This document shows, piece after piece, positions 1 through 11,158 of a stretch of DNA of 64,000 nt. The DNA is taken from NCBI GenBank assembly GCA_963678675.1, contig OY783198.1:15038876-15102875 (forward strand), read 5' to 3'. Origin of the DNA: Xiphydria camelus (taxonomy: Eukaryota > Arthropoda > Insecta > Hymenoptera > Xiphydriidae). The position numbers and the translations under genes are program-made. Positions within the stretch are counted from its first letter, which is position 1. Each line of letters begins with the position of its first letter. The notes beneath the pieces were generated by a model that was not told where the DNA came from, did no database searches, and worked only from the letters and a program-made list of their open reading frames with translations.

Positions 1-182
1 AAGTGGTACGATTTAGGAAGCAGTACGGTATCGGAGACTCTCTCCTATGATGATGGAGTTACAAAAATGGGTTCGATTTGATGCTTCGTCAAATATTGTA
101 ATTATCGATGTGAACAACCTAATTGCCACTGTAGATTTGAATACTTTGCTATCATTCGAAAGCTAGTTAATAACAGCATATA
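1..182. other. Unassigned flank left of the 3.9-kb palindrome
   Basis: No gene can be supported here. Frame 1 is open from base 1 to a TGA at 79-81 and an ATG at 47 opens a 39-codon frame ending at about 165. Both are too short to call, although the first could be the tail of an exon cut by the window edge. The palindromic element starts after the TA at 181-182. Confidence 0.4.
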
Positions 183-387
183 CCGTATGTCCAATGGCTA
201 GTCGAGCAGGTGCAGCGACCTGAATTTTTCTGAAATTTGACTTCGGCAGTGTTTTAGTTAGAGTTGGCTTTGGAAGATGGCGCTACGTACGAGCGAAATA
301 TTTGAAATGGTAAAAGCGGGAGGTAGATAAATGCGGGAGATCGAAGTGTAACCTCAAAATTGTGAATGTTTAAATAATGGTGAGCAA

Positions 388-960
388 TTGTTTGAAACGA
401 TAAGACATAATAATTATGGTTTCTTTTCGATGTTCAACCAAATAACACGACTGATACCTAATTGCAGAGAGAAACCGATGCGACCGGCAGTCGTGGAGGA
501 AGGGGCTACTGTCAACGTGGTCCTCGCCAGAGTGGTCGAGCTCTGCCTCGGCGACGAAAGGTGCAATTGAAATGAAATTAAAGTCTGAGCAAGGTGAAAA
601 TTGGAAGGCATGGAAAGAAAACGCGGCAGAGTCGTTGACAGAAGGAGTGTGAGTGAAGTGCGAAAGAAAAGTGCAGTGACGTCGAAAAACCATGTGGAAG
701 ACAGTGACAAACAGCAGCAGCAGCTGGTCGACACTGCTCAATTCCGCACCAGCTCCTGAATGATATCTCGCCGATCGCGATACGCAGCCGCTCCTGTGGA
801 CAACGATTCCAGATACTCGAGATCTAGTCGCAGCAAGGACAGCAGCAGCAGCAGCAGCAGCATCGACGGCAGGGGCACTATTGTAAAGCGAAGGCAGTCC
901 AAGACCGGCTTGGATAGCTGTAAGAGAAAGACGCATCGGCGGAAGCAAGACTTGCAATGA
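388..960 (+). pseudogene. Broken Ser/Arg- and Gln-rich reading frame in the left palindrome arm
   Basis: One reading frame runs 388-960 with only a few in-frame stops: 568-570, two between 580 and 600, and 757-759. It carries a CAG-derived QQQQ near 718, an Arg/Ser-rich stretch (SRRSRYAAAP) and an AGC run coding for a Ser tract near 838-862, then a basic C-terminus. Composition and frame continuity resemble a captured or decayed coding exon rather than random sequence. The reverse strand gives longer nominal ORFs (an Ala-rich 195-aa frame) that are read-throughs of the same trinucleotide runs. I do not recognise the family; it may be captured host sequence inside a fold-back transposon. Confidence 0.3.
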
Positions 961-1757
961 GAGTGTAGTAAAAGGAAGAAGAAAAATAACAGAGACGAGA
1001 CGATGAGACGAAGGAGGAAGTCGTCACCACGAAGGGTTCCTGAAACGGTACCAGTACTAGCAACGTGCGAAGAGTTCAAGAGAACGGGCCGTCTACACCC
1101 AGTCGCAAATTATGCCGAGTTCATGTGACACCCGACAGCGGCATCACGTCAGGAGTATGAACGGTGGAGAGGAACGGGAGCCTCGCTGAAAAAGGAAGGA
1201 GCAGTGACAGCCTGGATCATGAGCAAAAGCTGAAGAACCTTGAGCGTTTTGGATAAAAAGTGGACGTGACTCGAAGCAGTTATCGTAATCGATTTACGCC
1301 GACATTGGTGCCGCAGCCAATCTGGATCACAATGAATTCTTCCAGCTAGAGGCGGTTTCTGTATCACTCGTCGCCGTTGATCCTTTCCCTCTTAATCCTT
1401 ATACATAATGCATCTGTGATTCCTTGAAGTATATTTTTATAATATTAAGTTTGATCCAAAACCCTTCCATCATTCCTATTGTAACACTCTCGTAACAATA
1501 CAGTCCGATTATTTTATATTCATAAGGTTTTATCAGCTTTACGTTATTCCTCGTTATTTTCGTGATTTAACCTTGCATTTCTACATTATTACTGGTGGAT
1601 TAATAAATTAATTAATGAAAATGACTCTACTGGCTTCTGCTATTTTTCGTCCCGTATTTCCTTCCGCAAGATATTAGGATAAATGTACCCCTTCGATCTT
1701 GAAGAGTTTGGTTGGAATAAGCAAGACGGATAGTGGACAGAGTCTAGGCATTAGGAG

Positions 1758-2472
1758 ACATACTCTTAGACCTCGATGTCGAATAACATAATAACAGAAT
1801 GAACGAAATCGGCGAGGTACATCTGAAACGGTTTCCTTGCAAGTCACCTTCAAAAGGAAGACGAGCGTCGAGGAACGACGGAAGAGAGTAGGAGACGCGG
1901 TTATGTATGTATTTTATTTAATTTTCCACAGAAATCTGAGGGAGGTACTAATCCCCAACCGAGCCCCCCATCCAAAATAAACCTTCACCTCCGCCTCGCC
2001 TTGCTGCTCGTTCAGCCGATCTCCCTCCTCCCAGCGGTGGTATTGTCTGCGACCAATATCTGTTGAAGGCCTGGGACTGGGAGACGACGACGATTGAAGG
2101 TAACATTTTTTTAGGAAGCGAAGCCTATCGCGGAACAGAAAGTCGCGATGTAGTTGCCTTGATATGAGATATTACGAGCCGTTCCCGCAAATGTCGATGT
2201 AGAAATCATCGTGTTGTGATTCTTTAACGTTATTTTTAATTGATCCGATCGCGGGGGCATTTGAGTGGATAGTAATCGCTTCTGTATCAACAAATCTGTG
2301 TTCAATTGATATTTTATACTTCATTAGTAGCTCTAGATGAGATACATCCATCTCATAGTTTACAGTACAAAATATATAACTCCCCTGCGGCAGCTAATTT
2401 TATGAATTAAGAAATTCTAATAAATCATGATTACACGAAATCCTGTCCCGCTGATTGTGACATCTTGTATGC
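1758..2472. other. Unique spacer of the palindrome, with one possible exon
   Basis: This 715-bp spacer is present once. On the plus strand 1932-2099 has an exon-like shape: a TTTTCCACAG acceptor before 1932, a Pro-rich open frame (from 1952, containing NKPSPPPRLAARS), and a GAAG/GTAACA donor after 2099. The rest is AT-rich and shows nothing else. I do not recognise the peptide and the start of its frame is not defined, so this is only a candidate exon. Confidence 0.25.
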
Positions 2473-3284
2473 CTCCTAATGCCTAGACTCTGTCCACTAT
2501 CCGTCTTGCTTATTCCAACCAAACTCTTCAAGATCGAAGGGGTACATTTATCCTAATATCTTGCGGAAGGAAATACGGGACGAAAAATAGCAGAAGCCAG
2601 TAGAGTCATTTTCATTAATTAATTTATTAATCCACCAGTAATAATGTAGAAATGCAAGGTTAAATCACGAAAATAACGAGGAATAACGTAAAGCTGATAA
2701 AACCTTATGAATATAAAATAATCGGACTGTATTGTTACGAGAGTGTTACAATAGGAAGGATGGAAGGGTTTTGGATCAAACTTAATATTATAAAAATATA
2801 CTTCAAGGAATCACAGATGCATTATGTATAAGGATTAAGAGGGAAAGGATCAACGGCGACGAGTGATACAGAAACCGCCTCTAGTTGGAAGAATTCATTG
2901 TGATCGAGATTGGCTGCGGCACCAATGTCGGCGTAAATCGATTACGATAACTGCTTCGAGTCACGTCCACTTTTTATCCAAAACGCTCAAGGTTCTTCAG
3001 CTTTTGCTCATGATCCAGGCTGTCACCGCCACCGCCAACACTGCTCCTTCCTTTTTCAGCGAGGCTCCCGTTCCTCTCCACCGTTTATACTCCTGACGTG
3101 ATGCCGCTGTCGGGTGTCACATGAACTCGGCATAATTTGCGACTGGGTGTAGACGGCCCGTTTTCTTGAACTCTTCGCACGTTGCTAGTACTGGTACCGT
3201 TTCAGGAACCCTTCGTGGTGACGACTTCCTCCTTCGTCTCATCGTCTCGTCTCTGTTATTTTTCTTCTTCCTTTTACTATACTC

Positions 3285-3854
3285 TCATTGCAAGTCTTGC
3301 TTCCGCCGATGCGTCTTTCTCTTACAGCTATCCAAGCCGGTCTTGGACTGCCTTCGCTTTACAATAGTGCCCCTGCCGTCGATGCTGCTGCTGCTGCTGC
3401 TGTCCTTGCTGCGACTAGATCTCGAGTATCTGGAATCGTTGTCTACAGGAGCGGCTGCGTATCGCGATCGGCGAGATATCATTCAGGAGCTGGTGCGGAA
3501 TTGAGCAGTGTCGACCAGCTGCTGCTGCTGTTTGTCACTGTCTTCCACATGGTTTTTCGGCGTTACTGCACTTTTCTTTCGCACTTCACTCACACTCCTT
3601 CTGTCAACGACTCTGCCGCGTTTTCTTTCCATGCCTTCCAATTTTCACCTTGTTCAGACTTTAATTTCATTTCAATTGCACCTTTCGTCGCCGAGGCAGA
3701 GCTCGACCACTCTGGCGAGGACCACGTTGACGGTAGCCCCTTCCTCCACGACTGCCAGTCGCATCAGTTTCTCTCTGCAATTAGGTATGAGTCCTGTTAT
3801 TTGGTTGAACATCGAAAAGAAACCATAATTATTATGTCTTATCGTTTCAAACAA
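3285..3854 (-). pseudogene. Mirror copy of the broken Ser/Arg-rich frame in the right arm
   Basis: This is the reverse-complement counterpart of the frame at 388-960, read on the minus strand. It has the same Arg/Ser-rich and Ser-tract segment (3285-3482) and upstream piece (3672-3854). Differences include one fewer Ser codon in the AGC tract and a few substitutions. The two arms thus diverge mainly by trinucleotide slippage and point changes, so duplication or homogenisation is recent. Confidence 0.3.
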
Positions 3855-4059
3855 TTACTCACCATTATTTAAACATTCACAATTTTGAGGTTACACTTCG
3901 ATCTCCCGCATTTATCTACCTCCCGCTTTTACCATTTCAAATATTTCGTTCGTACGTAGCGCCATCTTCCAAAGCCAACTCTAACTAAAACACTGCCGAA
4001 GTCAAATTTTAGAAAAATTCAGGTCGCTGCACCTGCTCGACTAGCCATTGGACATACAG

Positions 4060-4588
4060 CAGAAGTTTATAATTTTAGATACAGCTCCGGTTTTTTCCAC
4101 AAATGTCATCAAACAAATAATGTAAAGGCCATCCCAATTAGCAGTCTTATTACACCTTGTATATACATTAATCTTAATAATGAATTATATGTGGCTTATC
4201 CTATTAATATTAAGGAATTAGAATAAATTATGTAATATGTAAACATTGTTTTCATTATAATTATCATTAACTGTTCAATGTAGTTTTCAGTTTTATTCTA
4301 TTATTTTCTTGGAAATTGTAATATACAATAAAACTGATACTTCAATTCACCTTCTATTAAGGAGTTTCGAGACCATTTATCTATCTAGGGGATCAGATGA
4401 GATTTCTATTGTATTCCTGCAGGCTTTTAACTCCTAAAAATTAAAATATGAGAAATAATAATCTTTATTTTATAATAAATAATTAAATTTTAGCAATGAA
4501 CAATTTATTATTGATATCTCAATGTAAATATAAATTTTTTATAACATGTTTTAACAACAATTTTTATGATTATTTATGTCGTAAATAA
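4060..4588. other. AT-rich intergenic stretch with a 20-bp word repeated inverted at 10974
   Basis: There is no open frame of note. The word ATTAAGGAGTTTCGAGACCA at 4356-4375 occurs in perfect inverted orientation at 10974-10993, on the far side of the LINE and the Mutator-like genes. Positions 4574-4588 are the left copy of the LINE target-site duplication. Confidence 0.5.
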
Positions 4589-6499
4589 GATAGAGGAAGG
4601 GGGCTATGCTATGGCACTCTTCATAGACATTGAAGGAGCGTTTGATCGCACCGGATACAATGTAATAACCGAGGCCATGCCTAGTAGAGGGATACCAGAA
4701 ACACTAATAGACTGGACTCGGAGCATGTTGGCGAACAGATTGGTGATCGCCAAGAAAGATGATATAGAGGTAAGGGGGCGACCATCGGGAGGATGTCCGC
4801 ACAGGGAGGGGTTTTATCACCTCTACTGTGGTGCCTCGTAGTAGACGAACTCTTAGAACTACTGAGGAGGGAAGGATTCCTAGTCCATGGCTATGCAGAT
4901 GATGCTGCGGTTGTGGTAAGGGGCAACTTCCTTAGTGTACTAAGGGACAGAATGAACTGTGCCGTACGAACAGTGGATGAATGGTGTAAAAAGACCAATC
5001 TCTCGGTGAACCCGGAGAAAGTGTCTGCCATGATATTCACTAGAAAATACAAGGTGGAGTACCCGGAACCATTAAGGTTCAGGGGGACAAACATCGAGTA
5101 TGTCAGAACACAAAAATACTTGGGTGTCGTCTTAGACACCAAGTTGCATTGGAAAGAACATATCACATGCCAGATCGCGAAGGTATATGCCTCACTATGG
5201 GCATGCAGAAGAGCAATGGGCAGAAACAGGGGCTTTAGTCCCAGGGTCTGTCTGTGGCTGTACAAAATGGTGTTACTGCCAAGATTACTGTATGCAGCAG
5301 TGATTTGGTGGCCAAGAGTAGGGAGGATCGAATCAAGAAACCGGTTGAAAGCCCTTCAGGGCGTGTTCCTGAGGGCTGCAACAGGGGCGATGAGATCCAC
5401 ACCAACTGAGGCCCTAGAGGTGGCACTTGATGTGCTGCCTCTTGACCTTTTGTTAAGAGAAAGAGCGGAACTCTCTGCATACAGGATGAACTGCCTTGGG
5501 GAGTGGACCAGGGCAAGGACAGCACACACCAGACTAGGCGTGCTTTATCAAGGATCTATGTCCTTGAGACAGGATAAGATAGCCAGGAAATACCAGATCA
5601 GGAAGGCCTTTGTGGTCTACCTACCTGAGAGGAATCACTGGGAAATTAGTAAGAGGACTCCGGGTCCCACAGTCAGGCACTGGTACACCGATGGGTCGGG
5701 GTACGAGGGTCGCTTTGGGGCGGGAGTCTTTGGACCTCAAGAAGACCTCAGGGTAAGTATCGCCCTGGAAGACAAAGCCACAGTGTTCCAGGCGGAAGTC
5801 TTGGCAATAAAACACTGCCTGGAACTACTTGTAGAGCAGCGCACTGCGAACAAGTATATTTATATTTGGTCTGACAGTCAAGCTGCTATAAAAGCACTCC
5901 AAAGGACAAGTACAAATTCACAGATTGTGTGGGAGACTATGGAAGTGCTAGAGATTCTAGGGAAAACCAACAAGATTACTCTTGCTTGGGTCCCCGGACA
6001 CACAGGAGTCCATGGTAACGAGATAGCGGACGTACTGGCGAAAGAGGGCACCAGAAAGGAGAACCTCATGCCAGTGGGAGTCCCCTTTGCCATGGGCAGG
6101 TTAGAGATTAAGAGGAAATTCCACAGGGAGCATTTTCACCGGTGGACTAATCTAGGAACGGGCAGACAGGCGAGGAATCTAATGCCTCGCCTAGCACAAA
6201 AGAGAGCCAGGTTACTAGTGAACATGAACAGGATAAGCCTGAGCATTACAATCAGACTATTAACTGGTCACGGAAAATTCAACTCACACTGCAGGAGACT
6301 AGGTCTATCGGAAACGGATAGATGTCGATACTGCAAAGTGGAGGGTGAAGATGCCCAGCACCTGCTGCTGGAATGTCCAGCACTAGGGGCTTATAGATAC
6401 CGTCTGATAGGCGAGGCTTTTCCTAGCCTGGAAAGGGCTAGAGAGCTAGGGGTGGAATGGATATGTGGACTGGCCAAAAAGGCCAAGATGCAAATCTAA
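4589..6499 (+). pseudogene. LINE ORF2 fragment: reverse transcriptase, RNase H, C-terminal zinc finger
   Basis: The frame starts at RT motif ALFIDIEGAFD, runs through the fingers/palm with a YADDAAVVV catalytic box, then the thumb-like region. RNase H follows with its four acidic residues visible (YTDGSG, AEVLAI, WSDSQAA, NEIADVLAKEG). A cysteine/histidine cluster CRYCKVEGEDAQHLLLEC lies near the end. A frameshift at about 4797-4802 breaks the RT just where the family has PQGGVLSPLLW, so the protein reads as two overlapping frames (4566-4841 and 4793-6499). The apparent start ATG at 4566 belongs to the target DNA, not to the element. It is a dead copy: N-terminal endonuclease and ORF1 are missing. 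Confidence 0.93.
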
Positions 6500-6595
6500 G
6501 GTACACCCCTAATCACAGCGGGGCTACAATAAAACTATTAAGTTTTCGGTGGCGTTCAGGGATGATTAGCGTCCTAACCGCTTTTATTATTATTA
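4589..6595 (+). mobile_element. 5'-truncated non-LTR retrotransposon with perfect 15-bp TSD
   Basis: The sequence TTATGTCGTAAATAA occurs at 4574-4588 and again at 6596-6610, immediately after a TTATTATTATTA tail, and so brackets the insertion exactly. The element begins in the middle of the reverse transcriptase domain, the usual result of incomplete target-primed reverse transcription. A short 3'UTR (6500-6580) precedes the tail. The perfect TSD argues for a fairly young insertion. The C-terminal RNase H points to an I/LOA-type clade; the exact clade is unresolved. Confidence 0.93.
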
Positions 6596-6721
6596 TTATG
6601 TCGTAAATAAACCGCTGAAATCTGGCAACTACGCATTATTTTTAGGTCAAACTTTTTTTTTAGTAGTTGTCAACACTGAAATTTACTAGCCCTGAGTATA
6701 GGAAAATGTCAATATGTAGTG

Positions 6722-6957
6722 TACGCTAGGTCCGTAGCTCAAGTGGCGCGGACAAGCGGTCAAAATGCGCAACTTTTGGAGGAGTCATATCCACTCATAT
6801 CGCGAGGCAGGAGTCGACCTAGCCTTACTGACGAGTCCACAGCCGACTCCAGAACGAAATGCTACGGATGGATTGGCTCAGGCTCCTCCAAATTTTGCGC
6901 GTAAATCCCGCAAGTTGGCGCTCGGGTAGGCAACCTTCGGTACGGATCTAGCGTATA
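6722..6957. repeat. Fold-back MITE with imperfect terminal inverted repeats
   Basis: The termini TACGCTAGGTCCGTA and TACGGATCTAGCGTA are inverted repeats with one mismatch. A second internal pair (GCGCAACTTTTGGAGGAG at about 6766, its complement with two mismatches at 6883-6900) and a third (GGAGTCG/CGACTCC) make most of the element self-complementary. No coding capacity. An internal TAGCTCAAGTGG resembles a Pol III A box, but no convincing tRNA fold exists. Confidence 0.6.
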
Positions 6958-7069
6958 GAATAAAAATAATTTAAGTTTATTTACAAAGTACTCGTGAATA
7001 TAAACTGAAAAAATTAATGCATATAATTCGTATTAATTGCAAAAATATCATTACATTTATTTTTTAAAA

Positions 7070-9213
7070 ATGCCTATAAAACAAAAAAAGTGGAAAGGCA
7101 AATGGATAACTGATGCTGTGTATGCCAAATGACTGAAGCAAAGTGAAAATGGAAAAAAAAAGAGGTTAGCTGTGAAAATAATGTATTTCCCATAAAAGGT
7201 AGTCGAATTATTATTAATCTAGAACATTTAGCTCATGAAATGAAATGTAAATCATGTAATCATCCAGTACAATTAATTAACACCGTGGATGAGATAAAAA
7301 AAGGTCTAGCTTCAGTTTTAAAAGTAAAGTGTGATAATTGTTTACTTGTGAATGACGTAACTACAGGAACATCTCATCAGCATGCAGACAAACATTTAAA
7401 ATTTGATGTCAATTCTAAAGCTAGTTTAGGAAGGTAAAAATATTTTATAAATTAAAATTTTTAATTGATGATTAATTCATGGTGGTAATTTTTTAATTTC
7501 TAATAATATGAATATTTACAATTTTCAATTATAGGTTGCTTGCATACCGGGATTGGGCATACTCAAATAGAAAAATTTTTTAGTACGCTTGACATGCCAA
7601 GCATGTCTGTTAAAACCTTTAAAAAGCACGAACGAGAGATAGGGCAAGTAACAGAAACAGTTGCAAAAGAAAGTTGCATGAATACTGCAAAAATTGAAAG
7701 ATCTCTAACGATTGAAAAAGCTGAAGAATTATCAAAGCTGCTGTAAGTATTTGTTAGTCATGGTTGAAACTGATTGAAATGTTGAAACTTGGAGATTTCA
7801 AATAATTTTTATATTTTACTATGGTATTATAAGAATTGAATAATATGAAGTATTTGTAACTGCTATAATTAAGTTGATTGTAATTATGTCAAATTGAAAA
7901 AATTTTACTAATTAATTTTTCATATCATAAGAATCTCGGTACACAATTTTGTAAATTGTTTGATTATTAAAATACAATCTATGTGAAAATTAATTGTTAC
8001 TCAACTCAATCATTATTATTTTTATTAATATTTTTTCTTTACTTTTTATCATAATTTAGGCCGGAAGATAAGCAAGATAATTTTGTCATTCCGACAAAAA
8101 ATGGATCAGTAGTTACAGATGCTGACACTGTCAAGATAATGGGCTGTGTTGATGTGGGATACAGTGGTCGTGGAAATGGATTCACATACGATAGTCTTAA
8201 TGGGTATGCAGCTATGATCGCAACGCAAAGTGGCCTCATCGTAGATTATGGAACAACAAATAGAATATGTCGAATGTGTAGCAGGGGTCACCCAAAAAAT
8301 GACCACGATTATCGGCTAAATTTTTATGGGAGCGCGAAAGCAATGGAGGCTTCTGTTGCTACGCGACTAGTTATATAACGAGAGTTCAATACTAAAAGAA
8401 AATAATCTCCAGGTTGGCGTATTTATAGGTGATAATGATTCCTCAAGTATATGTAGTATACGAAAAACAGCGGATCATGATGTCCTTCATTTTACTGATA
8501 AAAATCATAATTTTAAAGAAGTTAAAAATATTTTATATATAGTAGCAAAAGAAAATGACCCGGATCGAGAATTATCACATGAAGCAATCAAATTTGTAGA
8601 AAGATGTTTTTCATTTGCCGTTCACCAAAATAAAAATAAGAGTACTTCTGTTGTAGCAGCTGCGATAAGAAATATTCTGAATCATGTTTTCAACCATCAT
8701 GAAAATTGCGGTGACTGGTGTGGTTTTACCAAAGATCCACACAACTATGAACATCAAACTATTCCTGGTGGCTTAAAAAATCCAATATTGTTTCAAGCTC
8801 TTGTTTCAAAATTCAATAAATTTGCAGAAAATGCACAGAAATTCCAAATTGAAGCATCGACTCAAGGAAACGAGAGTTTGAACTCTATCATGGCAAGAGA
8901 AGCTCCAAAGCAAGCTTCATACAGTCTTTCTGAGTCAGCTGATTTTCGTTTTGCATGTGCCGTTAACCAGAAAAACGATGGGGACAATTATGTCGCCCGT
9001 GTGATAACTAAGTCAAATATGCAAACAGAAAATATCTTAAATCGTATAATTAAACGTAATGAAAAAATTAGAAATAAAATAAGAGTAAATACATGTAAAC
9101 CAGCGTTCAAGAATGCTCGTCGAGAACGTAAAAAAAACGTTCACAACTACGTAATAGAAGAGAAGCTAGTGATATATACCCTTATCAACGTAATATTGGG
9201 CTACTTACGGTGA
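7070..9213 (+). pseudogene. Mutator-like transposase, decayed and split
   Basis: The pieces read in order like the arthropod Mutator-like transposase domain family. There is a Cys-rich N-terminus (CKSCNHPVQL, then CDNCLLVNDV; 7225-7435), a GIGHTQIEKFFSTLDMPSMS segment (7533-7746), the core with CVDVGYSGRGN and a Cys pair CRMC (about 8060-8370), and a C-terminal part with FIGDNDSSS, DKNHNFKEVKN, GDWCGF and TQGNESLNSIM (8377-9213). Intron-like gaps lie at about 7436-7533 and 7747-8058 (acceptor TAATTTAG before 8060). A frameshift at about 8372 and early stops near 7130 break it. Family role: cut-and-paste DDE transposase. Family assignment is from motif order, not a search. Confidence 0.7.
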
Positions 9214-10117
9214 ATGAAGCAGATAAACAAAATATACCTCAGACAGATCTTCTTAACCCACCAACAAACATTTTATCTGAAATTTATACAATAGTTTATT
9301 TTGACCTAGAAACTTCGGGCTTTCCGATGACAGCAGATATTCTCCAGATTGCTATGAAGGCTGAAGGGCTTAAGTTTGATAAATATGTTACACCACGGCA
9401 ATTAATTCCGCGAAGAGTAACTGATGCTAATGGATTATCAAACGAAGGCGTTAAACTTTTTTATCATGGCCAGGAAGTCCAAACGTCTTCACTCTCAAAT
9501 GTTTTGAAGCAGTTGTTAACATTTTTTAGAAATTTCAACAAACCTTGCATTCTAGTCGCCCACAATTGCTCTTTTGATTCTATAAGATTAACAAGAGCAT
9601 TGAAAAAAAAAAATATGCTTAGTGATTTTAAATCTATTATTGATAGCTATGTTGATACTTTAGCACTTTAAAAAAAAATTTCCTGAAAGAAAAGCCAAAG
9701 GACAATTACAATTAACGTGTTTGGCTGCTGAAACTCTAGCACTGTCGACTAAAAATGCACATAATGCTGATTATGATGTGTATTTGCTAGAAAAACTTGT
9801 CGAACATCACCTTAATATTGATGATTTGATAAGTTGTAAAATAAATTTCCAAAAAGTTTTAAAAAAAAGTAAATACCAAAGAAGCTGCAGAACCTATAAT
9901 AGCAACGCTACAGCCGTTGAAAAATATTATTTCAGATGTCATGATTAAAAGACTAGCATTGTTTAATATTAACTATGATTTAATTATTAAAACATTTTAC
10001 GATAATAGTGTAAGTGGAGTTACTAAACTAATTAAGCAATCTCAAAATGGAAAAGCACAAGTGATAAAAAGTCAAAAAATTTTAAATGTTATCTTAAAGC
10101 ATTTAAAGAATATTTAA
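9180..10117 (+). pseudogene. DEDDh-type 3'-5' exonuclease linked to the Mutator-like transposase
   Basis: Directly after the transposase, separated only by a frame change, the sequence encodes the three exonuclease motifs of the DnaQ/RNase T fold. ExoI is YFDLETSGF (about 9298), ExoII is VAHNCSFDS (about 9555), and ExoIII is HNADYDVYLLEKL (about 9760) with the H-x4-D spacing of the DEDDh group. Frames 9210-9671 and 9721-9948 are joined through an A-run at 9670-9680, where one base is out of phase. The tail (9917-10117) is Lys/Asn-rich. It probably formed a C-terminal domain or a second protein of the transposon. The frame breaks make this copy inactive. Confidence 0.72.
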
Positions 10118-11158
10118 CATTATTAAAGTTATTTTTTTAAAGAAAAGTTTGATCTTATAAAGTAATATATAATTGTCATACTATTCTTAAGCCAGAAATA
10201 TATTTATTAACATAATGTTTGTACGACTGTTATAACATCAAAATATAATAAATAAAAGTGCAATTTTGATTAAATCATTTTTTTAAATAATCGACTTATT
10301 TTTTTCCATTCATTTTTTAATAAATATTGTTGTAATTGGAATATTTGTCATGTACCTAACCACCTATATATTTATGGATTTGTGTTGCTGTACTTTTTCC
10401 GAGTTTAAAGAAATTGATTTGTATTTATTTATTATAATTATTATTATTATATACCACAGATAGCAAAGTTAATTGTAAAACAATTATTAAGAATCAATTT
10501 TTAAAATCCTTTTTAACAGATATAAATATTAAAACTATTGAATATATACAAGTATTCATTTCTATAGCGTATTAACCTTAAACTTTCAAATTCTATTCAA
10601 ACTACGCGCCATTCAACATACGAGCAACGTTGCCATGTTTATGTGTTGAAACTGCTATTTTCCATTTTTATGCATATTTAAATTGAAATAAATATGTAAT
10701 GACACTGAGAAAGTTATTAATTTTAGTATCATCATGAAGCTTAAGATTTTATGAATATCAATGAAAGTTTTTCATACTAATGGTAACGTTTTATTGACTT
10801 AAAACCAACATTTATTACCACTCCTCCATATACTACCATGTAAAAAAGACTGTCTTTAATAATTAATTTCTCGAAAACGGTACAGAGAATCGACTTGAAA
10901 TTTTAACAGAAGACGTATTTAATATTCATTCATTGATACACAAAATTTCAAATTTTTGGTAATGCTTTCAGTTTGGTCTCGAAACTCCTTAATTATTAAA
11001 GGGGTTTTTTCTCTTAAAAATTTTGATGAAATACATTTTTATAATGCATACAAGTATTAAATTCATTGACTTCTATAGTCATTATTATTTTCAGTGGGGA
11101 CAATGACACTGAACACCCTTCTGTTTAGTTGAGAAGTTCCTTGGAAGCATTCATTTAA
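10118..11158. other. AT-rich non-coding stretch
   Basis: No gene is visible. It holds TTATTATTATTA-like simple sequence at about 10430-10455 and the right copy of the 20-bp inverted word (10974-10993). If that pair marks transposon ends, this stretch is the 3' flank of the Mutator-like element. Confidence 0.5.

Larger units (their letters stand above)
183..4059. repeat. 3.9-kb palindromic (fold-back) element, two ~1.58-kb arms
   Basis: The left arm (183-1757) and right arm (2473-4059) are near-identical reverse complements separated by a 715-bp spacer. The outer end reads CCGTATGTCCAATGGCTAG on the left and its complement, with the last bases changed, on the right. The left flank is TA and the right flank CA, so a TA duplication with one later mutation is possible. 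A 208-bp MITE at 31384-31591 shares the CCGTATGTC terminus and a subterminal GACTTCGG block and does have a clean TA duplication. This suggests one family of non-autonomous TA-inserting DNA transposons, the large copy having acquired internal sequence. No transposase is recognisable inside. A local inverted duplication or an assembly artefact is the alternative. Confidence 0.8.

Noticed and set aside
370..1079. Ala- and Leu-rich ORFs on the minus strand of the left palindrome arm (and mirror on plus in the right arm)
   Set aside because: They read the complement of CAG/AGC runs; the opposite strand gives the more protein-like frame.
5235..6093. Minus-strand ORFs op the LINE
   Set aside because: Antisense shadows of the reverse transcriptase/RNase H frame.
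6722..6957. tRNA gene or hammerhead ribozyme
   Set aside because: There is an A-box-like word and a CTGACGAG...GAAA pair, but no tRNA fold, and stem II of a hammerhead would need six unpaired bases before GAAA and stem III has an extra base. A fold-back MITE explains the sequence better.
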